Shown here piece by piece: positions 12,801 to 23,950 of a DNA stretch of 64,000 nucleotides. Every line of letters begins with the position of its first letter. Within the stretch, counting starts at the first letter, position 1. The notes beneath the pieces are model-generated. The model was given only the letters and a program-made list of their open reading frames with translations, was not told the origin of the DNA and did no database searches. Origin of the DNA: Rhexocercosporidium sp. MPI-PUGE-AT-0058 (Eukaryota; Ascomycota; Leotiomycetes; Helotiales); the NCBI GenBank assembly GCA_020746875.1, contig JAGTJL010000001.1:1736001-1800000 (forward strand). Direction: 5' to 3'. The position numbers were made by a program, and so were the translations under genes.

Positions 12801-13010
12801 CGACTGTGTGAACGCGCCTTGAGCAGTAACCCGTGTCGTTACATTTGGAGTAGACCCGACCAATTCGTAGACAGGTGGCTTCTCCCACTCAGTATCTTGC
12901 GGAGGCTCCAATTCGTCATCGGCAGTCCACTGGTTGTAAGTATAACTAGGAGCTGGTCCTGCTCTCACATGGTCGTGTTCGTCTTTTTGCTCATTCTTCC
13001 CGTCATCCAT
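9887..13010 (-). pseudogene. Sterol 3-beta-glucosyltransferase-like (GT1/Atg26-type) pseudogene
   Basis: Family segments occur in order on the minus strand from an ATG at 13010: [19 protein letters not shown] (near 12530), [79 protein letters not shown] (the nucleotide-sugar binding motif), FWGQMV, then the fungal C-terminal region (LGYGFMDGLSG, GAGMFGLFAYPLQG) to a stop at 9887. Enzymes of this type transfer glucose from UDP-glucose to sterols. This copy has at least five in-frame stops in conserved segments (12235-12237, 11896-11898, 11779-11781, 11391-11393, 10921-10923). It also has frameshifts near 12630, 11020 and 10545. Several ordinary introns remain recognisable, for example one between HLKL and YKPKP near 10750-10830. 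It cannot encode a full protein. Confidence 0.88.
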
Positions 13011-14005
13011 GGCGGCACAGCTGCAATTCCCAATTGAGATTGGTTATGGAGAGAGAACCTACGACCACTGCTGACGTCAATAAATCCGTTGGGTGACTGG
13101 ATTATTGGCTTTCCGAATTGAGCCTACGCTGGCAGCACCGAGAAGCAAATGTAGGTGAGATGTTTTCGTATGTGCTATTGAACTGAGTGAATTCATTGTA
13201 TCACAGAGCCTTTACGACGAATAGATTTCAGATGCAAGTTCAAAAGGTCTAGTCTTCATCATGAGACACACGACTAGTGAAACAGCCATCGAAATAAGGA
13301 AATGTTTAGATAGGGATAGCAGGGCTCAGTATATACACTAACTCTAAGCTTTCAGCTTTCGAGTTCAAGCGTGGCCGCATCGTATTTCGTATTACGAGGC
13401 GTATTTACTTTCGCATTAGGCTTTGAGTTCACCCAAGGAAAAAGGGGCCGGGGGAAGTGATATGAAAGCCTCCCTGGATTTCGAAACTGCCTCTACATTT
13501 ATTGAAGTACAGACTTCTAGTAGAGCTAAGCTTCATGCTCCGAAGGGTCGATAAGGGAAAAGCTTGACTACCGGAGCAAGAAAGACTTCTATCACGGAGA
13601 GTAGTAGGCTGGGGCTGGCAGTTTTCGTCTTCATATCATTGGCTGAAAACTAGGTAAGTCTGGACTCGGTAGGTGGACGCTCCTGCATTCCTAGTTCCAT
13701 CACTGGCGAGTAAAAACGCACCACCATGAGCCCGATGTGCCTTAGCGTCGCATCGTTCAACACGCTCCATGTTTCGTAATCCGTCCTCCTTCGTATTTCG
13801 TATCTCGTATTTAGTATTTAGTATTCGGTTGTTCTCCAATATACGCAATTCTCTCGCAGCAGTCCAAATCAATCCCGTACAGAGCTTCGCTACACGACTA
13901 TCTCTTGGGTCGCTCATACAGACTGAAAGTTCGTATTGCTACGTATCTGAGCCTCTGAGTTTGCCGCTTCGATATAGTGTCAGGTAGTGAGTTAGGTTCA
14001 GCGTC
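13011..14005. other. Intergenic region with TTCGTA-rich tracts
   Basis: About 1 kb between the glucosyltransferase relic and the divergent Zn2Cys6 gene. Short runs of TTCGTAT / TTTAGTA-type repeats occur near 13378-13412 and 13789-13828. It should hold the promoter of the downstream regulator, but no specific site is identified. Confidence 0.5.
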
Positions 14006-15371
14006 ATGCCGGGAGCCCGAAGACGACATCACCAGAAATCTCGTGGTGGCTGCATGACCTGTAAGCAAAAGAGAATTAAGGTGTGTTGGATTCTGCACTC
14101 TTCCTGCACCCCCTTTCTTATGTCTTTTGCTAAATTATTATATCAAGTGCGACGAGATCTTGCCCTCTTGTCATTATTGCGCCAGCCGCTCATTAGATTG
14201 CACGTATCCCACACTAAAGCCAAAGTCACCGAGCTCAAATCACGGCACCGCGACAACCAACAGACAACCTCCCAACTCACTTGAACTATTTCCGCCCTCG
14301 CTGTCAACTCTATTGGCTTCAAGTCCAGTAGCCTCAACCTCCTTGATATCAACTCCCTTGGCCGCCACAAGCCCACTCGCCTTCTCACCAGATCGCCCAG
14401 CTACAGGCGTGAAATGGACTTCAAGCGACCTCGAGCTGTTGCATTTCTACACAACCTCAACCAGTCTCACTTTCAGTAGCTTGTTTGAACGGCGGCACGT
14501 ATGGCAGCACGTTATTCCTCAAATTGCTTTCTCAAACGATTTCCTTCTTCATGGGATTCTTGCTCTTACCGCCTTACACCTCTCACGCGTATTGCCGGAA
14601 AGGAAAAATAGTCTGTTGGCAATTGCATCATCGCATCACGCAATTGCACTGCCGATGTTCAGTTCGGCAATCAACAGTATCAACTCCTTAAATCGTGAAG
14701 CTTGCTCCGTTTTCGGAATGATTGTTGCCATCTACGAGTGGGTGTCAGTGGAATACACTAGTAATCTCTTTTTCGCGAACGCGGACAACTCCCCCGAGAC
14801 CAGCACACTCGAATGGGTCCAAATACTTCGCGGTTCTGCAAATGTCGTTCAATATAATTATGAACAGATGATACTGGGTCCACTGGAACCCATTTTGCGA
14901 TGGAATAGCGCAGCTGAGCATGAAGCAGACGCAAATCCTGCCGAGTCGACCAGATTCGCTGCTTTGGAGCAGCTTTGGGACCCGTCAAAACATTCAGTCA
15001 ATGTCGCTGAGGTTGAGTCGTTGAATGAGGCTCTCCGGTGGTTGAAAATCATATACACGGTTGTGACAACACCAAGTAGTGACAATGATCCTCCTTCAGC
15101 TGTGCTGTCATGGCCAGTTCGGGTCCCCGAGCATTACCTTGTGATGGTGAATGAGCGACAGCCAGCAGCGCTGATATTGCTTGCACACTTTTGTTTACTC
15201 TTGAACAGGGCAGAAGACCTGTGGTGGCTCCGTGGTATCAGCAGGAGCTTGTTGCAGGAAATACATCGAACGATTGATGCGGAGTGGGAGACCTGGATTG
15301 CTTGGCCCCTGCAGGACCTTGTTCTTTGTGAATTCAAAAATGAAAGTCAATCCGGAGCTATCCATAGATAA
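14006..15371 (+). CDS. Zn2Cys6 transcription factor (Upc2-like family)
   Basis: Two exons, 14006-14080 and 14148-15371, are joined by a 67-nt GT-AG intron (14081-14147) that splits the zinc cluster exactly between codons. The predicted protein is 432 aa. The spliced N-terminus has the canonical CX2CX6CX6CX2CX6C cluster (Cys16, 19, 26, 33, 36, 43) preceded by the basic RRRHHQKSRGG. A Ser/Thr/Pro-rich linker is followed by a fungal regulator middle region: ELLHFYTTSTSLTFS, a HLS-containing helix near residue 180 and IVAIYEWVS. The arrangement resembles sterol-uptake-control (Upc2) type regulators that act in the nucleus. The target genes are unknown. It stands beside the sterol glucosyltransferase relic (upstream) and an RTA1-like gene (convergent, downstream). 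Confidence 0.88.
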
Positions 15372-15942
15372 GCATCCATAAATTCAATGAACCGGCTCGG
15401 TTCATGCCCCAGTCAGTGTCACGAAACTGTGTAAAGTCTGCAGTGTTACCAACTGGAAAGGCTTAGAAACTCTAGGATTCAGAGACCCATCTCTGTAGGT
15501 TTTAATTCAGGTCCTGGGCTTCTACATCAATGAAGCCTTCAAGAGAATAATGCTAGCGAATTTAGTGTCTTATCCTTGCGTAAGTAAGTACCTGAGCTGG
15601 TTGTATATCAACTAGCCAGAGTCAAAATGCGAGAATTCGGAGTTGGTTATAATTGACTTGTAAGCGAGCTAGAGTCAAAAGCCAAAAATGACTGGGCGAT
15701 CGTTTCAAGTGTGTAGGTAGTTTTATCCACGAACAGGGCGAGCGTAACATGCGCTTTAATTTGCAACCCTTTCATTTCCTGCTAAATATACTTTCTAAAG
15801 ATTCCAAGTAACTCAACAAAGGCCTTCGCTTCGTCTATATGCACGCTAAATCCAAACAACTCCTCTAAACATTCTTCAAAGAATCCGATATTGCAGCAAA
15901 GACAAAAAGCCCGTGTTGTGCGTGCAGTCAAAACCTAGCTAC
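15372..15942. other. Short convergent intergenic region
   Basis: Lies between the 3' ends of the Zn2Cys6 gene and the RTA1-like gene. No coding potential or repeat noted; it presumably holds both terminators. Confidence 0.5.
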
Positions 15943-17025
15943 TCACTTCACACTATACATCTTCAACCCCTTCGCCATCCTCCCCCCTTTCAGTAGTGCC
16001 TTCACCTCACTTGGATGCACAAAATTAAAAACAACCATCACAGCCAACATCAACACCGCATCAAAGATGTACAGGTAGTACTCATACCTGAGAAAGTACC
16101 CATCATTCCCCTGAATGTACTCCACAACCCGAAAGATGGACCGTATCATGATCAGCAAGCTGGCGACATAAAGGGTGTACAAGTGCTTGCGCCACACGTT
16201 GTGATTCTCGTGGGCTTTCTCGGTTGGTACTTTGTGCATCCGGACATTGAACAAGAGAGCGACGAAGACGAAAAAGCCGAAGAAGACTATCTGGACGAAG
16301 AGGCCAACGATGACGATCTTCTCTCCGATTTTTACGGCGCTGAGGGTTCCGGAGGACATGATTCCGCCACCTATGGAAGAGAAAGTGTTAGCTTGGCTTC
16401 AAATTCTCGTCTGCCAGACTTTGTCTTGAACTCCATTCGACCTCGCAGAACGAATCCAGCGCCGAACACTACGGACAGGGCATAGTGAGAGAAGAGTGGC
16501 GCAAATGCTTACCTGCCATCTGCAAAGTGAAAGAAAGTACATCTCCACAAACAAAAAGCTTCGTAAGCCAGCGCCTCTTAATTACGGCGTGCGACTCGCC
16601 ATCGACGAGCTCAATCACACGCGCAAGCTCCATGTATATGCTCGCTGCGAAGAGAGCTGGCGCGATAAGTAGCAGTAACGTCTGCATGATATACGGACCC
16701 AGCGACCAATTTGGAGACTCCTGGCTAGAGAGTGCACGTCCGATATACCCGATCCATTCGACTATTTGAAAAGAAAATAGACATCAGCAACGATAAACAA
16801 GATATGAAGTATGTCAATGAGGAAGGATGAGGCAAGTAACTTACAGAAACCACCAATGCAGAGCGGAATGAAATACCAAGTCCGCGTCCTGACCAACTGG
16901 TATGAATGGAAAAACGTCGTCAAGAGGAAGCATACGATAAAGATAATGGCTGCTACCAGCGATGGGTCGTACCGGTATGCCTTCCAGTCGTAACCGCTGC
17001 TGGTGCTACTTCCATCGTTGGCCAT
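15943..17025 (-). CDS. RTA1-like seven-helix membrane protein
   Basis: Three exons (17025-16845, 16761-16513, 16370-15943) separated by GT-AG introns of 83 and 142 nt give 285 aa with consistent phases. The product has the RTA1 pattern: a short N-terminal tail, then helices such as SLVAAIIFIVCFLLTTFF. The conserved GGFFEWIGYIGRALSS, LGPYIMQTLLLLIAPALFAA and LTKLFVCGDVLSFTLQMAGG blocks follow, and the last helices end in FNFVHPSEV. RTA1/RSB1 proteins sit in the plasma membrane and are linked to resistance to toxic lipids such as 7-aminocholesterol and to sphingoid-base export. The exact substrate here is unknown. Confidence 0.92.
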
Positions 17026-18196
17026 GGCTCGCTACTGTAGAAGTCGGTAGTCGGTAGGATCTGCGAATTTAAATTCAAGAGTTTTCTGCAATCGTGCGGT
17101 GTGATAAGACAGTTGCAAGAAAAAACAGGATCAACGACTATAGCAGAAGTCAGTTTTCAGAGCGACGGGGGATGAACTGCCTTTTGTTGATCATGCCAGC
17201 CTCGATGAAGGGCTAGCCCTGCCGAGACTGCGCACTGCGTTACGGGTTCCGTATTTCGTATTTCGTATGGGTTTTGCAGGCGTTCCTCCAGCCAACATTG
17301 CCGATGTACCAATTTTTTATCAGTTCTATACAAAATCCCTACTACAGATATTCTGTGTTGAAAACTGGGCCGCTCGCTGGCTTAATTCGTACAATGCTTG
17401 CGTCAGTGGCCCTGATGGTCCCAGGCCGAAACGAACAGATCTAACGTCGTATTCAAGTGGACTATCACGTGCATGCGTGTCTTGATGTTTTGGCCGCGTA
17501 TGACGGGTGGATCATGACTAGTCCTCAATCTGTACATGTATAGGTGTTGTTCCTCACTAGATTTGCATATTTCGAGCGATCTTTGTATCTCCCAAGACAT
17601 ATGCCGACATTTGTCCCAACACTAAAATTCAATGTTATGAGTGCTCAGGGGCTCGCTTATATGATTGCGGCAATAACATCGAAATGACACAACTTTTCTG
17701 TCGTACTTCTAAAATATATCTGATTGATTGAAAAGAGATTAAACCATGGCCGTTACCACTGTTAGGCCATGAGCTTGAGATAGACTGTGCTTCTACCTCG
17801 TATTCCTACCCTTCCTTGCTCGAAGCTTGATGAAGGGAAATCCGTCAACAATGGTTCCAGGAGCTGTTGCCAGTGAAAATTTTCAATTCTACAGGAAAGC
17901 ATCTTGAGCGTCGGCACATAAACGCAGCTAAACCTTAATGAATTCGGTAAAGCAGCCTGCTCATAATCAGTTTTAGCGACTCTTCAAGGCCTATCGCTAG
18001 AACTACAGAGGTCATACTACTCTCCAGTAGGAATTGTAATTTGCAAATTTGTCATCATAGCTAAGCATCCTCGTCTACAGTATACACTACAGCCTCAGAA
18101 ATACCGGTGCGAACGGGTATGCATGTCGCAATGGGAACATCCCCGTAATCAGGCTCTTCGTTAGGCATGACCATGAATTCGATCGCTCGTACCAAT
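17026..18196. other. Intergenic region, no supported gene
   Basis: Upstream of the RTA1-like gene. A short TTCGTATTTCGTAT tract occurs near 17250-17267. No motif-bearing frame found. Confidence 0.5.
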
Positions 18197-18235
18197 CTGT
18201 CTCTTACCTTCAGTTCCTGAGAACAAGTAAGGGAT

Positions 18236-18445
18236 ATGCCTATCGCTTTCCTGCTCGAGGTACTCCCGTATACACTCCGCACACGAGGTCTCACTGTCGT
18301 CAATTTGGCTCAGTATTGCAGCGGTATCTTTGATGGGAGGGAGGCGCTTGAGAGGACGTATGATATTAAGGCAGAGGGAATTGCTGCTGAGTATACGGAG
18401 AAGGCTCAGAAAAATATTCAGGAGGCTGATCTCGCGAAGGCTTAG
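18236..18445 (+). pseudogene. Truncated sugar-transporter (MFS) relic
   Basis: A 69-codon frame whose first half (FLLEVLPYTLRTRGLTVVN, then LAQYCSGIF) matches the helix-10 region of fungal hexose/lactose-permease-type transporters. Its second half (IFDGREALERTYDIKAEG) resembles the cytosolic tail that normally follows helix 12. The last helices between these two parts are missing, so the piece looks like a fusion across an internal deletion, possibly at the similar IF(N/D)G positions. All upstream helices are also absent. It is most likely non-functional. Confidence 0.6.
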
Positions 18446-20119
18446 TTGTGGTAATGACTGCCGCTTATGTTGTCGTCCTGGTATTCTGTCTGAAGCTACG
18501 GGGGTATAGTACAATTAATGATACCATTGGGCGAGACCACTTGGAGAATGAAGCATATTAGGCCAAATCAGCCAATTGTATGTGTCTCACAGATTTACTT
18601 CATCCTGCAACTATCTTTTTATGTAACCTACTGGTGATGATACAAAGAACATCTCGAATTATTGCAATATGGTGACGGCTGATGTCCAGCAACTACTTAG
18701 TTTTACCAAGAAATCCATCCCCAAAAAAAACCAGAAGAAAAAGAAACCAAGCAGAAGAAGGAAGGGATGTTTTGCATCCGAGAGAATGGAAACTATTTCT
18801 CCACAACACGTCCATATCCAATACCCTTCTCAGATGCTCCCCACCGAGTCGTCGGAGAAACTGCTCGGACAATTCAACAAAGCTTAAACTTGTGAGCATG
18901 GTCTGGGGGATGCACCCGACATACGGAATGCGAAGTACGAAACAAGAATTGCTCGATGGATAGTTAGTGCCGTTGTCGGTCAAGCCCAGACTAGAACAGA
19001 CCTTATTTAACTAACCCCCAGGATCAGAGCTTGTCAATGAGAACTACATGAAGTTGCGTATAATTAAAATCAAGTCTGTACGTACGTATTTCGATGTATA
19101 GATATTTGCTCTTCCCCTCGCGCTCTCGAGGATGCAGTGCATTCGTTCATCCCTGAAAATAAACACCTACCCCTCAGGTCAAAGTCCAAAGCTGTGCCAA
19201 TCCCGAATGGACTGATATTTCACGAAAGCGAAAATGTTGGTTAGACTACCCTTCTCGTCTCCTCTCAGACACTGACTGAGACTCGATACGGAAGTGGAGG
19301 AAATACATTAACACCTCATTGCAGCTTTTTGAAGAGCCCCAGCGACAGCATATACCAAGCAATGCATGGATTTCTTGCTCGACATCTAAAATGTGAAAAT
19401 GTGAACGATTTCATTTTCCTTCATCGGCATCGAACGCTTCTGGAGCAGCAAGATAGAGGGGTCTTTCCCAAAATACGCCATCCTCAGATATGCATTCAAA
19501 TCCAAATGATTAGAGAATCAAACGCCCAGCAAGATTGGAGAATCAACACAAGCCATCATTCTTCGAAAGACTGACTTTTTGCCATGTTACCTCCGCCGGA
19601 CCCAGCGTTCATTAATTAGATTTTACCACAAACAGGGGCCAGGCTGCCAGGGACAGGCTCTTAGCGAGAATGGCATGGCTCTGACGCCATGGGAATTACA
19701 GAATCCGATCCGATCTCTCCAAGAAAGTCAATCTCATCCAACAGATTAACAGACAACAGGAAACCAACACTTCAAATTTTAGGTAGGTAGGCATGAAAGA
19801 AGAGGAGGCATATGAAATCACATGCATCCTCACAGCTCCTATTTTCTCTGCATCCAATCGACGATTCACGCTGCAAGTCCGCCGCCGCCCCTTCCCCACA
19901 CCAGAAAACAAGCGAGGGATCGGGTCATTGCAGCAGTGACGTCAACAGAACTAGAGCTCTAGCTACCTTAGCTTGCCTCACTTCATAAACAAAGCTCTTC
20001 CTTTCTCCTCTCTTCCTCCGTCCTCCATATTCAGTTCAGCCTTCAATCCAAATCCAAATCAATCCCATTCCATATTTCCATTCTCAATTCAATCCATCAA
20101 ACAAACTAAAACAATCACG
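18446..20119. other. Intergenic region, no supported gene
   Basis: About 1.7 kb lacking recognisable coding segments. The last 150 bp before the next ATG are rich in C/T tracts, as in fungal promoters and 5' leaders (for example CTCTTCCTTTCTCCTCTCTT). Confidence 0.5.
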
Positions 20120-20702
20120 ATGTCTTTTCTCACATCCCGCACTATCCTCCGTGCCACCCGCACCCAAACGCCAATCGCAACCCGGGCCTTCTCAACCACC
20201 TTCGTAGCACGCAAGAGTGCGACCGAGACGGTGAAGGATGGTGTCAAGACTGTTGATAGGAAGGTTTCCGATGTTTTAGTTGAGGGGATTGAAGTTGGTC
20301 GTAAGTACTCGAATCCATCTTTCGTGATCTGCTCTGCATCGTTCAACCCCATGATGAAATAACGCAGTGGCGTTCATTTGCAGAATGCTGATTGCATCTC
20401 CCCATTCTAAAATTGAGGGCATCGAGGCTATTGCCTCTCCCCGATGAACACGAACTCGAGATAAACACTAGAACAGATAGAACGCCAGCTAACCTCTTTT
20501 CTTCCATCAAACAGAAACCGCAGCCCAAAAAGCCAAAGAAGTAGCCGGCATGTCCTCCTCCGAAATGAAAGGCAAGGCGAACGAAGTCGCAGGCGAGGCT
20601 AAGGGAAAGGCGAACGAGGTTGCGGGTGAGGCAAAGGGAAAGGCAAATGAGCTTGCTGGAGAGGCTAAGGGAAAGAAGGAGGAGATTAAGGGAAAGATGT
20701 GA
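20120..20702 (+). CDS. Mitochondrial LEA-like 11-residue repeat protein
   Basis: Two exons, 20120-20300 and 20515-20702, joined by a 214-nt GT-AG intron, encode 122 aa. Residues 1-35 look like a mitochondrial presequence: Arg/Ser/Thr-rich, no acids, ending RAFSTTFVARKS. The C-terminal half consists of tandem 11-residue units of the type KGKANEVAGEA (about three copies plus degenerate flanks), highly charged and helix-prone. This is the pattern of LEA/CsbD-like stress proteins. A role in protecting mitochondria during drying, heat or osmotic stress is inferred from the family, not shown. The start is the first ATG after a pyrimidine-rich leader. Confidence 0.82.
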
Positions 20703-21075
20703 AGTGGAAATATTGATGAGTAGAGGAGTTGATGGGATAGGGGGGTTGTAAGATAGAAGACTTGCGAGTAAGAAGCTTGCGAGCTGAGCCTTTAATGAAT
20801 ACCTCATGAGGTTATGAACTGGATATACATGCATACTGCAGATGATGGACTGAGCAGGGAGTAATAGTTGATAAATGTATTGACCGTCTTCGCTAACAGA
20901 ATTCCAGACCGAAACTGACTTCCGAAGTTCTGTTTGGTACTTGATGCTACTGACCGACTCTTTCTGACAAGAACTCCGACTACTCCATCCCATATATAGG
21001 AAGGGTATCTACCTACAACCCAAACGCCAAATTTCCAATCCCCAAGCAAAACGAAATAAAAATCAACACAAAACT
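20703..21075. other. Short intergenic region
   Basis: Lies between the 3' ends of the LEA-like gene and the following minus-strand gene. Nothing else seen. Confidence 0.5.
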
Positions 21076-23130
21076 CTAAATTCTGATAGACTCGGCACAA
21101 TCAACCCACTCCCTCTCCCACTCCACACCCTCCTCCATCGACAGCTTCTCCTTTTCATTCTCTCCCTTCACTGTTTTACGACCAGGATTCTTAGAACCGA
21201 GCGCACTAACAGCCTTTCCGATGCACAATCGCCATGGATCTACAGCCATATTCTTCCCTTCTTCCTTCAACCGAGCAGACTCAGTGGACGGGGTTTTCAG
21301 GTCATCGCGTTGTTTCGCCCACTTCGGATACGCTTCTTCAAGGGATGGTCTCTTCTTACCAGCATCTTTGATCTTCAAAAATACCCAGCCTGTAACGTCT
21401 GCATCTAGTGTACCGACAGCCACTCGCAACGAGTCGTTATCATTTCCGTCCGACTTATCCATGGCATGGTCATGGCTGAACTGCCTTGGTTCTGGCCCAG
21501 GAGATATGCGCTCTTCGAGTGATTTGGCGATCATGATGCTATCTCTCCCATTGGCCTTCTCATCTTCCTTCTCAGCTTCCTTCTCAGCTTCCTTCTTAGC
21601 TATCGACGACGCCTGTTTCTCCGATCGAATATCCTTCAAAGTAGCAACCAGCAAGCTGAAACCCTGTCGCCGACTAAGCGCAGGCATCTCCATTGACTCA
21701 ACTCGTTTTTGTCCAGCAGCATTCCCCTCACCATTCGAAGCTTGCTGGTTGATCGAACTCTTTCCGCAGGCCTGACCATTGATAAGTTTCGTCACGAAAG
21801 CTGCGGAACGTGCCAGTTTGTTCAGATCAACTCGCTCCTGCTTTTGCTGCCGTTTCAGTCTCATCTCAACTTCCAAAAATTCCTCCTTTATTTCAACTTG
21901 CGTCTTCGCTGGCGGCTGCCAGAAGAAACCTTCGTCTTCTCTAGCGACTATTTCGTGCCTCCTTTGCCTGGCAAGCGACATCCACGTGGGTGTCTTTGTC
22001 TTGGTCTCGATACCTTTTCTGGATGTAAGATTACGTTGTAGATTCACGGAACGTAATGCCACTGCAGCTTCGATGGAAGACAACTTCTCTGCGGTAGCCT
22101 GCTCGTTGGCTGAAGTAGGCGTAGAGCGGGGTTTCGGTGATAGCAAGCTATCGAAGTCTACGATCTGGTCCTTCTTTGTAATGGCGAATTGAGTGGTCCG
22201 TAATGCTTTTCTCGTTCTCTCACACGCTTGAATCTTTGCTAATCGCTCATAGACCCTCTCGAATTCAACTTGCATCTGCGATAAAATGATAGGATCTTGC
22301 ATGGTATCGGCAATGGAAGTAGTAACCGAGTGTGCAGTTTGCGTTGCGTCTCCAGTTTTCTTGCTCGTGTCTCCTCTCGTACATGCCTTATCCAGCTTCT
22401 CAAACTCGGCTTGAAGTTCGGCGAATCCGGAATCTTGCATGGCATCGGTAATAGAAGTAACAGCCCATCGGTAAACTCTTTCAACCCCCATCGCAAGTCT
22501 CGACTTAGTCACCCTTCGGAAATTCGTAGTGACAACCAGCGCCGTGCCCTCGTACATCTCAAGCGCGGTCAGGACAAAGAAATAATTCCTCGCATGGTCC
22601 ATCCAAGTCCACTTCTTCTTGGCGTCAATTTCAGCAATAGCTTGAAGGAGCCATTCTTTCTCTGCTTCTTCACTACCCGAAGCTTCTCTGATGGTACGTC
22701 TGACGCCGGCGAGCGTTTGTTGTCGGGAGAAGTTATGGGCGATGGCTTTGGCACCGTCTTCTATACCGGAGAATACAGCGCAAGCAACGACTGCTATGAC
22801 AAATGTCATGGCAAACGTCCATAGAATGGTGATACAGCCTTGTCGCCAGGTGTACTGACTGTGGCTTAGGACATATTCGACATATTGGTTCGTCGCTGAG
22901 CGGACCAATATGCCGGCGATGAATGAGGTAAAGTGGGTATACCTTTTTGAAGACATGATTGTCGGGAGTTGAGAGGGTAAAGTATGTGTGGTCATGTATC
23001 GGAGATGTCTGCCAACCTTTCTGTGTGAAAGAGTGCGAAGAGTGTGAAGAGTGTTGGAAATTCGATTGTGCGGAAGGAGAAAGAAAGCGGAAACGCTTGT
23101 CCTTATAAGTCTGAGACCAAGCTCAGTCAC
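21076..23130 (-). CDS. Unrecognised membrane-anchored charged protein, up to 684 aa
   Basis: One long uninterrupted frame. Met59 (codon 22956-22954, MSSKRYTHF) is an equally good start. One hydrophobic segment lies at about residues 98-122 (CITILWTFAMTFVIAVVACA). The rest is strongly charged, with helical/coiled-coil stretches such as KKEAEKEAEKEDEKA. An imperfect internal duplication falls at about residues 220-300 (SITDAMQD...LQAEFEKLDKACTR and SIADTMQD...MQVEFERVYERLAKI). I do not recognise a domain. The length of the open frame in a minus-strand setting and the low-complexity-free N-terminal half argue that it is real. Topology suggests a single-pass membrane protein with a large soluble C-terminal part. 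Confidence 0.75.
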   Translation of the reverse strand: MTELGLRLIRTSVSAFFLLPHNRISNTLHTLRTLSHRKVGRHLRYMTTHTLPSQLPTIMSSKRYTHFTSFIAGILVRSATNQYVEYVLSHSQYTWRQGCITILWTFAMTFVIAVVACAVFSGIEDGAKAIAHNFSRQQTLAGVRRTIREASGSEEAEKEWLLQAIAEIDAKKKWTWMDHARNYFFVLTALEMYEGTALVVTTNFRRVTKSRLAMGVERVYRWAVTSITDAMQDSGFAELQAEFEKLDKACTRGDTSKKTGDATQTAHSVTTSIADTMQDPIILSQMQVEFERVYERLAKIQACERTRKALRTTQFAITKKDQIVDFDSLLSPKPRSTPTSANEQATAEKLSSIEAAVALRSVNLQRNLTSRKGIETKTKTPTWMSLARQRRHEIVAREDEGFFWQPPAKTQVEIKEEFLEVEMRLKRQQKQERVDLNKLARSAAFVTKLINGQACGKSSINQQASNGEGNAAGQKRVESMEMPALSRRQGFSLLVATLKDIRSEKQASSIAKKEAEKEAEKEDEKANGRDSIMIAKSLEERISPGPEPRQFSHDHAMDKSDGNDNDSLRVAVGTLDADVTGWVFLKIKDAGKKRPSLEEAYPKWAKQRDDLKTPSTESARLKEEGKNMAVDPWRLCIGKAVSALGSKNPGRKTVKGENEKEKLSMEEGVEWEREWVDCAESIRI

Positions 23131-23950
23131 TGTATTATCTCCATTATCGTCATTCCCAAAATCATGTTAGGGGGTTGCCATAAATCGGTCCCAGAGGTAG
23201 CTTTGCGCGGGAAGGGCTGACCGAATGTGGCTAGCGTCCAACCTTTTCCTATCCAAAGTCACCACAGCAAGACCAGGAATAGAGAAGTGGGAAACACGAT
23301 CGAGCGAACGAAAGAAGATCCCGGGGTAGATATGTAAACGTAAATTTAGTAATTAATCCTTGACGAATTGTCATCTGGCCAGGAGAAGTTTTGCATAAGC
23401 CCAGCCTTATGAGACTCTTGGATGAAGCTAGAAGTGGAGTATCTCGTAATTGACTGTTGGCTCTCGGTATTAGAAACATACTGTAGATAATCTTACAGGT
23501 CTATTGTTCTCCCTTTCTCACGTCTGGCTTCTTCTTTCTAAACAACTTATTGATAAGCTTAAGAATAGCGAATCGAGTGAACATCCTGACGGAATCCTGC
23601 GCACAAAAGGCAGACAGTCAGGGAAACAACTTGTCACAGGCACTTGCCTCACATTTCCATTTCGTAGGTACGAAGTATGGAATATGACAATGGCAGTGAA
23701 ATTATGCTGCAAAGACATGATCGGGGACCGGGCTCTCGGCAAAGGCGAACTAGTATGTAGTTCGAAGATCCCCTCTTTCCTCATTTACTGAGATGGTTGG
23801 TCACATGATGTTTTCATTAATTCCAGTTTCGTCCTCATGGTTCTACTCTTTCATCAGCCCGGCATCTACCTGCTCCATAAATGCTTTTCCCATGCTCCCG
23901 CTAAAGATACACAGAGTCCCAAGACGTGTAAGAGAAATATGCCACCACCT
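23131..23950. other. Intergenic region, no supported gene
   Basis: Lies between the orphan gene's 5' end and the APC1 stop codon. No structure noted. Confidence 0.5.

Noticed and set aside
9887..13010. UGA read as tryptophan (recoding) in the glucosyltransferase-like gene
   Set aside because: Frameshifts and TAG stops in the same gene, and TGG used normally elsewhere, point to ordinary decay instead.
20343..20993. 216-codon minus-strand frame with hydrophobic Leu/Ser runs
   Set aside because: It is the antisense of the LEA-like repeat exon; the repeats create the open frame.
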